From Candidatus Zixiibacteriota bacterium (GTDB lineage Bacteria; Zixibacteria; MSB-5A5; JAUVRN01): 7,540 bases of DNA. Made by a program: the position numbers and the translations under genes. The notes below the pieces were generated by a model. That model was not told the origin of the DNA. It searched no databases and was given only the letters and a program-made list of their open reading frames with translations. This document shows, piece by piece, positions 1-6,075 of this stretch; the stretch's first letter is position 1; every line of letters begins with the position of its first letter. The stretch is from assembly GCA_030597645.1 (NCBI GenBank), contig JAUVRN010000080.1, positions 1 through 7,540 of the forward strand. The letters run 5' to 3'.

Positions 1-356
1 ACGAGTTCCATTATTCGGCACTCGCCACCGATCTGAAACCTGGTGAAACGTGTTTCCGCATGTTACGAGGGACGGGACTGGGGGACGGCCGGGATGGTCT
101 CATGTCCAGGAACACGCTGGCGTGCTATACACATATACACGCAGACGGTGTAACCAGCTGGGCTTCCAGCCTGGTGGCGCGCGCTCATGCGCACAGCCAG
201 GAGCGGCTGGAAAACCGGCCGACCGGCGGCGGTGCACGTCGGGCACACGCGCATCAGGCGGTAGCGTTCCGGAGCATGAGTGTGGCAAGACGGTCCGCGG
301 CCGAGATACCTGGACCTCACAACACGAGAGAACTGCACTATGGTGAAAATAGTTAA
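1..356 (+). CDS. dsrN: DsrN, C-terminal end (siroheme amidase, CobB/cobyrinate a,c-diamide synthase family), 5' truncated
   Basis: This frame is already open at the left edge and ends at a TAA (354-356); about 117 residues are visible. DsrN is a CobB-like glutamine amidotransferase thought to amidate siroheme, giving the siro(heme)amide used by DsrAB. The first visible residues read EFHYS, and the two bases before them fit a His codon, so this matches the GHEFHYS signature of the CobB glutaminase domain. About 35 residues on, DGLMSRNTLACYTHIHAD matches the closing CobB segment (Y-x-H-x-H). After roughly residue 73 the protein runs into an Arg/Ala/His-rich tail without recognisable family similarity, which may be a real extension or the result of a frameshift. 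The 3' end overlaps dsrL by 17 bases, suggesting translational coupling. Assignment rests on two motifs and the dsr context; a plain CobB of cobalamin synthesis is the alternative. Confidence 0.82.
   Translation, partial: EFHYSALATDLKPGETCFRMLRGTGLGDGRDGLMSRNTLACYTHIHADGVTSWASSLVARAHAHSQERLENRPTGGGARRAHAHQAVAFRSMSVARRSAAEIPGPHNTRELHYGENS
326..330 (+). promoter_or_regulatory. Ribosome binding site of dsrL
   Basis: GAGAG lies 9 bases before the ATG at 340, inside the end of dsrN. It supports starting DsrL at MVKIVKK rather than at the in-frame ATG at 280, which would add 20 residues (MWQDGPRPRY...) unlike the family and lie deeper within dsrN. Confidence 0.5.
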
Positions 357-2022
357 GAAAAAGAAAAAGGGGCTCAGAACCCTGCGAGGCGGAGGCGGAT
401 CGAGTGTCGAAACATCGTCGCTGCGTCCCCAGTTTGTGGAGAAGCTGCCGCCCTGTATAGATAATTGCCCGAATCACAACCATGTGCGCGCGATTCTCAT
501 GACGATCGCCAAGGCCGAGGAGCTGGAGAAGCCGAAGGACAAGGCATTCGAGGAAGCGTTCCATTTGTTCATGGAGACCACCCCCTTTCCATCGGTCTGC
601 GGGCGCGTCTGTCCACATCCCTGTGAGACCGAGTGCAACCGCAACGAAAAGGAAGGTGCGGTGGCCGTGCACGAGATCGAGCGATTCATAGGCGATTTCG
701 CGCTGGAGAAGGGACTCGTACCCCGCAAGGTCACCTCCGAGGTCAAAGAGGAAAAGATCGCGGTGGTCGGCTCGGGTCCTGCGGGGATGTCCTGCGCGTA
801 CCATCTCGCCCGCCATGGCTACCCTGTAACCGTATTCGAGGCCTTTCCCAAGCCGGGCGGCATGCTGCGCTACGGGATTCCCGACTATCGTCTGCCTCCC
901 GACATCCTGGATGGCGAGATCGACCGCATCATCGACATGGGCGTAGAGCTCAAGCTCAACACGGCGATCGGCAAGGATATCCCCATGGACGCGCTGCGCA
1001 GCGAATACAAGGCCATCTTTGTGGGGCTGGGCGCACACAAGGGGCTGCAGCTCGGTCTGGAGGGTGAGGACTCGACCAACGTGTTCGCCGGTACCGACTT
1101 TCTTCATCGAATCAATGCAGGTGAAGAAGTGGATATAGGCGACGACGTGGTGGTCATCGGCGGTGGCGACACGGCCGTCGATGCAGCCCGCGTCTCGCGG
1201 CGTTTCGGCGCGAAGGCGACGATTCTCTATCGGCGCACGCGCACGGAGATGCCGGCCATCGACGAGGAAATCGTCGGTGCCGAAGAAGAGGGCGTCGCGC
1301 TCGAGTATCTCGCCGCACCGCTGGAACTGTACACCCACAACGGTCGGGCCACCGGCATGAAGTGCCAGCGCATGGAGCTGGGCGAACCCGATGCGTCGGG
1401 ACGCCGTCGTCCGGTGCCCATCGAAGGGGACACGTTCGACCTGCAGTTTACCACCCTCATCGCTGCGATCAGTCAGGAGCCTGATTTCGAAGGCTTCGAC
1501 GACATGCACGAGGGAAGAGACTGGATCAAGATCGACGATCACAAGAAGACGCAGGACGACGGCGTATACTCCGGCGGGGACGATACCCATCTGGGTCTGG
1601 TCATCGACGCCATCTCCGAGGGACGGCTGGCCGCACTGGCCATCCACGAGTCCATCACCGGAGAAAAGTCCTTCCCGGAGCCGTCACGACTGGGTCGCAT
1701 CCTTGCCGACAAGATGAAGCTGGGCTTCTACGATGAAAAGGCGCGCGTGGCGCCGAGGGAGATGCCGAACGAGGACCGACTCAAGACCCTCAGCGCAGAG
1801 ATAGTACGAACGATCTCCGAAGACGAGGCCGTCGGCGAAGCCAAGCGCTGCATGAGCTGCGGCTATTGCTTCGACTGCGGGAGTTGCTGGAGCTACTGCC
1901 AGGACAACGCCATCATCAAGCCCCCCATCAAAGGAGAGCTTTACAAGTTTAAGATGGAGTTCTGTAACGGATGCAAGAAATGCGCGGAGAACTGTCCGTG
2001 CGGGTACATCGAGATGCATTGA
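340..2022 (+). CDS. dsrL: DsrL, NAD(P)H:acceptor oxidoreductase, iron-sulfur flavoprotein
   Basis: A 560-residue cytoplasmic protein related to the GltD (glutamate synthase small) subunit; it passes electrons between NAD(P)H and DsrAB. Order of parts: a Lys-rich start (KKKKK at 6-10, Gly run at 17-20); N-terminal [4Fe-4S] cysteines C39, C43, C87, C91, C95, C99; FAD-binding GSGPAG at 144-149; NAD(P)-binding GGGDTA at 274-279 followed by LYRRTR at 296-301; second FAD motif YSGGDD at 410-415; and a C-terminal ferredoxin part with C510/C513/C516/C520 and C542/C545/C548/C552, preceded by C504 and C507. The C-terminal ferredoxin distinguishes DsrL from plain GltD. At 560 residues it is shorter than Allochromatium vinosum DsrL (about 655 as I recall). 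Retained Arg299 and Arg301 suggest NADPH use and a DsrL-2-like type (inference). It overlaps dsrN and precedes dsrC by 57 bases. Confidence 0.92.
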   Translation: MVKIVKKKKKGLRTLRGGGGSSVETSSLRPQFVEKLPPCIDNCPNHNHVRAILMTIAKAEELEKPKDKAFEEAFHLFMETTPFPSVCGRVCPHPCETECNRNEKEGAVAVHEIERFIGDFALEKGLVPRKVTSEVKEEKIAVVGSGPAGMSCAYHLARHGYPVTVFEAFPKPGGMLRYGIPDYRLPPDILDGEIDRIIDMGVELKLNTAIGKDIPMDALRSEYKAIFVGLGAHKGLQLGLEGEDSTNVFAGTDFLHRINAGEEVDIGDDVVVIGGGDTAVDAARVSRRFGAKATILYRRTRTEMPAIDEEIVGAEEEGVALEYLAAPLELYTHNGRATGMKCQRMELGEPDASGRRRPVPIEGDTFDLQFTTLIAAISQEPDFEGFDDMHEGRDWIKIDDHKKTQDDGVYSGGDDTHLGLVIDAISEGRLAALAIHESITGEKSFPEPSRLGRILADKMKLGFYDEKARVAPREMPNEDRLKTLSAEIVRTISEDEAVGEAKRCMSCGYCFDCGSCWSYCQDNAIIKPPIKGELYKFKMEFCNGCKKCAENCPCGYIEMH

Positions 2023-2066
2023 GATGGATAGCAGACACGTGTGGTATACACAGACATTGGTGCAAT

Positions 2067-2071
2067 GGAGG
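2067..2071 (+). promoter_or_regulatory. Strong ribosome binding site of dsrC
   Basis: A perfect GGAGG sits 8 bases before the ATG at 2080. It decides the start: MPTFEHADIK, not the in-frame GTG at 2041 or the in-frame ATG at 2065, which overlaps the GGAGG. It is the best Shine-Dalgarno in the window, in keeping with the high abundance known for DsrC. Confidence 0.8.
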
Positions 2072-2079
2072 AAAAGATA

Positions 2080-2397
2080 ATGCCAACCTTTGAACATGCT
2101 GACATCAAGATCGAAGTGGACGAAGACGGCTTCATGGAGGAGCCCGAGGAGTGGACCGAGGCTATCGCCAGCGCACTGGCCGGCACCGAAGGCGTCGACG
2201 AGATGACGGAGGATCACTGGAAGGTGGTCAATTATCTGCGTGACTACTACGTGAAATTCGGCATCGCTCCGATGATCCGCAAGCTCTGCAAGGAGACCGG
2301 GTTCCCGCTGAAGCGGATCTACGAGCTGTATCCATCCGGTCCGGCCAAGGGCGCCTGCAAGGTCGCCGGTCTGGCCAAGCCGACAGGCTGCGTGTAG
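2080..2397 (+). CDS. dsrC: DsrC, sulfur-carrier substrate of dissimilatory sulfite reductase
   Basis: A small cytoplasmic protein of 105 residues whose flexible C-terminal arm carries sulfur as a trisulfide between DsrAB and DsrMKJOP. The arm is complete: GPAKGAC(93)KVAGLAKPTGC(104)V, with the penultimate Cys104 and the second Cys93 separated by 10 residues. Both cysteines together mark a functional DsrC, as opposed to TusE or RspA relatives that keep only one or none. Length and cysteine numbering equal those of Desulfovibrio vulgaris DsrC (105 residues, Cys93/Cys104); the 112-residue A. vinosum protein (Cys100/Cys111) is 7 residues longer. An extra Cys70 lies in the helix region RKLCKETGFP. 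The gene is preceded by a strong GGAGG and followed by two hairpins, so its message may be stabilised separately from the rest of the operon. Confidence 0.97.
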   Translation: MPTFEHADIKIEVDEDGFMEEPEEWTEAIASALAGTEGVDEMTEDHWKVVNYLRDYYVKFGIAPMIRKLCKETGFPLKRIYELYPSGPAKGACKVAGLAKPTGCV

Positions 2398-2415
2398 CAG
2401 CGGATCATCCGGGTA

Positions 2416-2441
2416 CCCGCCGGCGAGGATGTCCCGGCGGG
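2416..2441 (+). promoter_or_regulatory. GC-rich hairpin downstream of dsrC
   Basis: CCCGCCGG (2416-2423) pairs perfectly with CCGGCGGG (2434-2441) around a 10-base loop. No T-run follows, so a simple intrinsic terminator is unlikely. It begins 18 bases after the dsrC stop and could protect the dsrC 3' end or reduce transcription into the genes behind it. Confidence 0.5.
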
Positions 2442-2446
2442 CGATG

Positions 2447-2475
2447 GCTCGGCCGCGCTCCACGGGCGGCCGGGT
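2447..2475 (+). promoter_or_regulatory. Second GC-rich hairpin between dsrC and the RsbRD_N gene
   Basis: GGCCGC (2451-2456) pairs with GCGGCC (2466-2471) around a 9-base loop, and the stem extends outward by four more pairs (2447-2450 with 2472-2475), two of them G-U. It starts 5 bases after the first hairpin and ends 10 bases before the GGGGG ribosome binding site of the next gene. No T-run follows. Its role is inferred from position only. Confidence 0.45.
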
Positions 2476-2485
2476 AGCACCAAAA

Positions 2486-2490
2486 GGGGG
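2486..2490 (+). promoter_or_regulatory. Ribosome binding site of the GTG-started RsbRD_N gene
   Basis: AAAAGGGGG ends 5 bases before the GTG at 2496. The overlapping ATG at 2494 is in another frame that soon stops, so GTG is the start in the conserved frame. Confidence 0.55.
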
Positions 2491-2495
2491 ACAAT

Positions 2496-3050
2496 GTGCT
2501 TGAACGCCTGTTGGCGGAGCGGCGGGATGTCGTGCTCGCGCAATGGCTGGATTTGATTCTCGGGACCTATCCCGCTGACAGCTTCAGGTTTTTCAAAAAG
2601 CAGAAGGACCCGTTTCACAATCCCGTAGGGCATACGCTGCGCCAGGAGACCGCGGTGCTCTATGATGCGCTTCGCTCAGGCTGCGCTCCAGAGGAGGTGG
2701 AAACGGCTCTGGATGGCATTGCGCGCATCCGTGCGGTGCAGGACGGTTCGGCCACGCAGGCTGTGGCGTTCATTTTTCTCCTGAAGAATGTTGTTCGCGA
2801 GCACTGTGCCGAACACCTCGGGGATGCCCGGATGCGCGGGGAACTGTTCGAATTCGAGTCCCGCGTCGACGGTCTGGCCCTCTCGTTGTTCGATCATTAT
2901 ATGAAGTTCCGCGAGAAGATCTACGCCATCCGGCTGCGGGAGACACAGAAACGCTCGTTCCACCTGACAGAAAAGTCTGCGGAGATCCTCCGGGGCCGCG
3001 ACGGGAAGGTGTCGCTGGCCGAGCCGCCGGCCAGAGCGGCCGACGCTTAG
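2496..3050 (+). CDS. RsbRD_N-domain protein of the dsr operon (possible sensor or regulator)
   Basis: A soluble 184-residue protein with no signal peptide, membrane segment or CxxC cluster motif. I recognise the pattern of the RsbRD N-terminal domain (globin-like sensory fold of RsbR-type stressosome proteins): a helical start with W17 and YP at 25-26, DPFHNPVG at 38-45, LDGIARIRAVQD at 72-83, and QAVAFIFLLKNVVRE at 88-102. The C-terminal third is charged and probably helical. It has no STAS domain, so it is not a full RsbR antagonist, and no partner kinase or STAS protein is in the window. Genes of this type occur just before dsrM in sulfate-reducing bacteria (recalled, not searched); their function is unknown. 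It starts with GTG, and its stop is 13 bases before dsrM, pointing to co-expression with dsrMKJOP. A redox or ligand-sensing accessory is inference only. Confidence 0.8.
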   Translation: MLERLLAERRDVVLAQWLDLILGTYPADSFRFFKKQKDPFHNPVGHTLRQETAVLYDALRSGCAPEEVETALDGIARIRAVQDGSATQAVAFIFLLKNVVREHCAEHLGDARMRGELFEFESRVDGLALSLFDHYMKFREKIYAIRLRETQKRSFHLTEKSAEILRGRDGKVSLAEPPARAADA

Positions 3051-3063
3051 GGAGCAGTGTGCC

Positions 3064-4056
3064 ATGACGATCCTGATATCCTTCGTGACCATCGTGATGC
3101 TGATTCTGCTGGTCATGGCAGGTGTGGGTGTGGGCGGCTGGCGCGTATTGTTCGGGACCGTCATCCCGTATGCCGCCATCGCCACGTTTCTGCTGGGGTT
3201 TATCTATCGGGTCACCCTGTGGGCTCGGTCGCCCGTGCCGTTCCGCATCCCGACCACGTGCGGACAGCAGAAGTCGCTGGACTGGATCAAGCCGAGCCGG
3301 CTCGACAACCCCCACACCGGCCTCGGCGTGGTGGGAAGAATGGCGCTCGAGGTGCTCTTCTTTCGGTCCCTGTTCCGGAACACGCGCTCCGAGGTACGGG
3401 AGGGGCCACGCCTTGTCTATTCCGCCGACAAGTGGCTGTGGGCGGCGGGCCTGGCGTTTCACTGGTCGTTCCTCATCATATTTCTCAGGCATTTCAAGTA
3501 CTTTGCCGAGCCGATACCGGCCTGGTTACTGACGATCGAGCACCTGGACGGGTTCTTTCAGGTGGGACTACCCGTGGTGCTGGCTACCGACCTGATCATC
3601 GTCGCCGCGCTCACCTTTTTGTTCCTCCGCCGGGTCGTCGATCCCCGGCTGCGGTACATATCGCTGGTGGCAGATCACTTCGCCCTGTTCCTGCTGCTGG
3701 GTGTAGCGCTGTCCGGCGTATACATGCGCTACTTCGCCAAGACCGACATCACCCGGGTCAAGGAATTGGCCACCGGACTGCTGAGTTTTCAGCCCGTCGT
3801 GCCGGACGGGATCGGCCTGGTGTTCTTTGTACACCTGTTCCTGGTGAGCGTGCTGCTGGCGTATTTCCCGTTCAGCAAGCTCATGCACATGGCAGGCATA
3901 TTCCTGAGTCCGTGCCGCAACATGGCCAACAACAACCGGGCGCGTCGACACATCAATCCCTGGAACTATCCCGTCAAGGTCCACACGTACGAAGAGTATG
4001 AGGATGAGTTCAGGGACGTAATGAAGGCGGCGGAGCTGCCGGTGGAGAAGGATTGA
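3064..4056 (+). CDS. dsrM: DsrM, membrane cytochrome b subunit of DsrMKJOP
   Basis: A 330-residue integral membrane protein of the NarI (nitrate reductase gamma) family that carries heme b and exchanges electrons with the quinone pool. Six hydrophobic segments are seen at about 2-24, 33-53, 124-142, 165-188, 199-219 and 250-270, giving a first segment beyond the five of NarI. Candidate heme ligands reproduce the NarI spacing: H133 and H143 (10 apart, as NarI His56/His66) and H257 and H275 (18 apart, as His187/His205). H205 is a further His at the start of segment 5. The C-terminal tail after 280 is polar and should be cytoplasmic, near DsrK. GGAG at 3051-3054 is 9 bases before the ATG. Its stop TGA is 2 bases before the dsrK ATG, so the two are translationally coupled, as fits an M-K module. 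Confidence 0.95.
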   Translation: MTILISFVTIVMLILLVMAGVGVGGWRVLFGTVIPYAAIATFLLGFIYRVTLWARSPVPFRIPTTCGQQKSLDWIKPSRLDNPHTGLGVVGRMALEVLFFRSLFRNTRSEVREGPRLVYSADKWLWAAGLAFHWSFLIIFLRHFKYFAEPIPAWLLTIEHLDGFFQVGLPVVLATDLIIVAALTFLFLRRVVDPRLRYISLVADHFALFLLLGVALSGVYMRYFAKTDITRVKELATGLLSFQPVVPDGIGLVFFVHLFLVSVLLAYFPFSKLMHMAGIFLSPCRNMANNNRARRHINPWNYPVKVHTYEEYEDEFRDVMKAAELPVEKD

Positions 4057-4058
4057 CC

Positions 4059-5696
4059 ATGGCGGAGGCGATAAAGAAGCCGGAAGAGCTGGGTCGTGTC
4101 CAGTTCCAGCCGTCCCGCAAGGGCTGGATGGATCCGCACGTCGATTTTCGACGGGGAACCTGGAACTACGCGGCCGTAGCCGAGACGCTGAGGTATCTCG
4201 ATCAGCCCAACCCCCGCAAATGGTCGCCGGTCGACGACGACTGGAAGCTTCCCGAGGGCTGGGAGAAGATCATCCTGGAGGGCCTGCGGGACAGGCTCAA
4301 GCACTACCGATCCCTTCAGATCTTCATTGATACGTGTGTGCGGTGCGGCGCCTGTGCGGACAAGTGCCACTTTTTCATCGGCTCAGGCGATCCCAAGAAT
4401 ATGCCCGTCCTCCGGGCGGAGTTGTTGCGCTCGGTGTACCGCAACGACTTCACTACCGCCGGTAAAATCCTGGGCAAGATAGCCGGCGGGCGCAAACTGA
4501 CGGTGGACGTGCTCAAGGAATGGTTCTACTACTTCTATCAGTGCACCGAATGCCGGCGCTGCAGTGTCTTTTGCCCGTACGGGATCGACACGGCCGAAGT
4601 GACCATGATGGCCCGGGAGCTGATGAATCTGGTCGGTCTGTCCATCGAGTGGATCAACACGCCGCTGTCCAACTGCTACCGTACCGGCAATCACCTCGGC
4701 GTTCAACCACACGGATTCAAGGACAGCATCGATTTCGCGGTGGACGAACTCGAGGAACTGACCGGGGTCCGGGTCGATGCGCCCATCAACAAGAAGGGGA
4801 CCGAGATCCTCTTCGTCGCGCCTTCTGCAGATTATTTTGCCTCGCCGCACTACTACACGCTGCTCGGGTATCTGCTCCTCTTTCACGAAATCGGACTGGA
4901 CTACACGTGGAGTACCTACGCCTCGGAGGGAGGCAATTTCGGATTGTTCCATTCGGCCGAGATGATGAAGCGCCTCAACTCCAAGATCTACATGGAGGCG
5001 AAGCGTCTCGGCGTGAAGTGGATCCTCGGCGGCGAGTGCGGGCACATGTGGCGCGTGATGCATCAGTACATGGATACCATGAACGGCCCGGCGGACTTCC
5101 TGGAGGTGCCCCGGTCACCGGTGACCGGTACCCGGTTCGATCACGCGGCTTCGACCAAGATGGTCCACATCACCGAGTTCACGGCGGATCTGATCCACCA
5201 CAACAAGCTCAAGCTCGACCCGAGCCGCAACGACCACTGGCGCGTGACATTCCACGACTCGTGCAATCCCGCCCGGGCGATGGGTTGGATCGAAGAGCCC
5301 CGCCATATCATCCGCGCCGTCTGCAACCACTTCCGGGAGATGCCGGAGAATACGATCAAGGAGCAGACATTCTGCTGCGGCAGTGGCTCGGGGATCGGCA
5401 CGGACGAGAACATGGAAGTGCGCCTGCGGGGAGGCCTGCCGCGGGCCAACGCCGTCAAGTTCGTTCACGAGAACTACGGCGTGAACCTGCTGCTCTGCAT
5501 CTGTGCCATCGACAAGGCGACGCTGCCGCCGCTTCTGGAATACTGGGTTCCCGGTGTCGAGGTGGGCGGGGTGCACGAGATGGTCGGCAACGCGCTGATC
5601 CTCAAGGGCGAGAACGAACGCGCCACAGACTTGAGAGGACAGCCGTACGAGCCCGAACAGGTCGAAGCGGAGGAGACGGAGAAGACCCATGCGTGA
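4059..5696 (+). CDS. dsrK: DsrK, HdrD-like catalytic iron-sulfur subunit of DsrMKJOP
   Basis: A 545-residue cytoplasmic subunit related to heterodisulfide reductase HdrD; it is thought to act on the DsrC trisulfide/disulfide. Two ferredoxin motifs are present: C93-x2-C96-x2-C99-x3-C103 and C162-x2-C165-x2-C168-x3-C172-P. The CCG-type catalytic part has C327 (GGECGHMW), C402 (FHDSCNP), C422, C439-C440-G (FCCGSGSG) and C480-I-C482-A-I-D485. C402 to C439 has 36 intervening residues, within the CCG-domain pattern, but the closing CxxC reads as CxC followed by Asp. I chose ATG 4059 (MAEAIKK) with AAGGA at 4048-4052; a TTG at 4053 overlapping the dsrM stop would add two residues. The C-terminus is an acidic tail (from about 515). 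The end overlaps dsrJ by 8 bases. Confidence 0.95.
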   Translation: MAEAIKKPEELGRVQFQPSRKGWMDPHVDFRRGTWNYAAVAETLRYLDQPNPRKWSPVDDDWKLPEGWEKIILEGLRDRLKHYRSLQIFIDTCVRCGACADKCHFFIGSGDPKNMPVLRAELLRSVYRNDFTTAGKILGKIAGGRKLTVDVLKEWFYYFYQCTECRRCSVFCPYGIDTAEVTMMARELMNLVGLSIEWINTPLSNCYRTGNHLGVQPHGFKDSIDFAVDELEELTGVRVDAPINKKGTEILFVAPSADYFASPHYYTLLGYLLLFHEIGLDYTWSTYASEGGNFGLFHSAEMMKRLNSKIYMEAKRLGVKWILGGECGHMWRVMHQYMDTMNGPADFLEVPRSPVTGTRFDHAASTKMVHITEFTADLIHHNKLKLDPSRNDHWRVTFHDSCNPARAMGWIEEPRHIIRAVCNHFREMPENTIKEQTFCCGSGSGIGTDENMEVRLRGGLPRANAVKFVHENYGVNLLLCICAIDKATLPPLLEYWVPGVEVGGVHEMVGNALILKGENERATDLRGQPYEPEQVEAEETEKTHA

Positions 5697-6075
5697 TAAC
5701 GGCAAGATCTACCTGGGCCTGACTATTTTCCTGATCCTGATCACGTTCCCGATCTGGTACAACCTCGCCACCGGCAAGGCCGGCTATGCGCCCGAACTGG
5801 AGAAAGCCGTCAAAGGTGAGGACTGCGTGCGCGATTCTGCATACATGAGTGCCAACCACATGGACCTCCTCAACGAGTGGCGCGATCAGGTCGTGCGTGA
5901 CGGCGAGCGATTCGAACTGCTCTCCAATGGCACCACCGTCGAACGGAGCCTGTCCAACACCTGCCTGGACTGTCACGCCAACAAGGACAAGTTCTGCGAT
6001 CGTTGCCACGGCTTCCTCGGAGTCGATCCGTACTGCTGGGATTGTCATGTCATACCAGGGGATCACACGCCATGA
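5689..6075 (+). CDS. dsrJ: DsrJ, periplasmic triheme cytochrome c
   Basis: A 128-residue protein with an uncleaved-looking N-terminal anchor (hydrophobic residues 8-25) and a periplasmic domain carrying exactly three c-heme sites: CLDCH (92-96), CDRCH (103-107) and CWDCH (116-120). Cys46 (GEDC) lies far from the heme motifs and matches A. vinosum DsrJ Cys46, known as an axial ligand giving one heme unusual His/Cys ligation. Candidate distal ligands also include H57. DsrJ moves electrons between periplasmic donors or acceptors and the DsrO/DsrP pair; its exact substrate is unknown. The ATG lies within the last codons of dsrK (8-base overlap), with GGAG at 5678-5681 placed 7 bases ahead. Its last four bases form the ATGA overlap with dsrO. 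Confidence 0.95.
   Translation: MRDNGKIYLGLTIFLILITFPIWYNLATGKAGYAPELEKAVKGEDCVRDSAYMSANHMDLLNEWRDQVVRDGERFELLSNGTTVERSLSNTCLDCHANKDKFCDRCHGFLGVDPYCWDCHVIPGDHTP

Noticed and set aside
280..342. Upstream ATG start for DsrL adding 20 residues
   Set aside because: The extra residues are unlike DsrL and lie fully inside dsrN, and the ATG at 340 has GAGAG at 9 bases.
100..1647. 515-codon open frame on the minus strand across dsrN and dsrL
   Set aside because: It lies antisense to dsrL, shows no known domain, is rich in His/Arg/Val in the way expected of GC-rich antisense shadow, and conflicts with clear motifs on the plus strand.
2019..2050. Possible promoter before dsrC (TTGAGA near 2019 and TATACA near 2045)
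   Set aside because: The spacing is 20 bases rather than about 17 and the match is weak; the short palindromes ACACGTGT (2035-2042) and GTATAC (2044-2049) beside it are common by chance.
2416..2475. Intrinsic terminator after dsrC
   Set aside because: Neither stem is followed by a T-run, and the genes on both sides belong to one functional unit.
4520..5722. 400-codon plus-strand open frame inside dsrK
   Set aside because: It is an out-of-frame Arg/Gly/Pro/His-rich reading of dsrK codons with no family similarity.
6003..6071. Longer DsrO start within dsrJ
   Set aside because: It would place 23 extra residues ahead of the twin-arginine signal and overlap dsrJ heme codons; the ATGA start at 6072 fits export.
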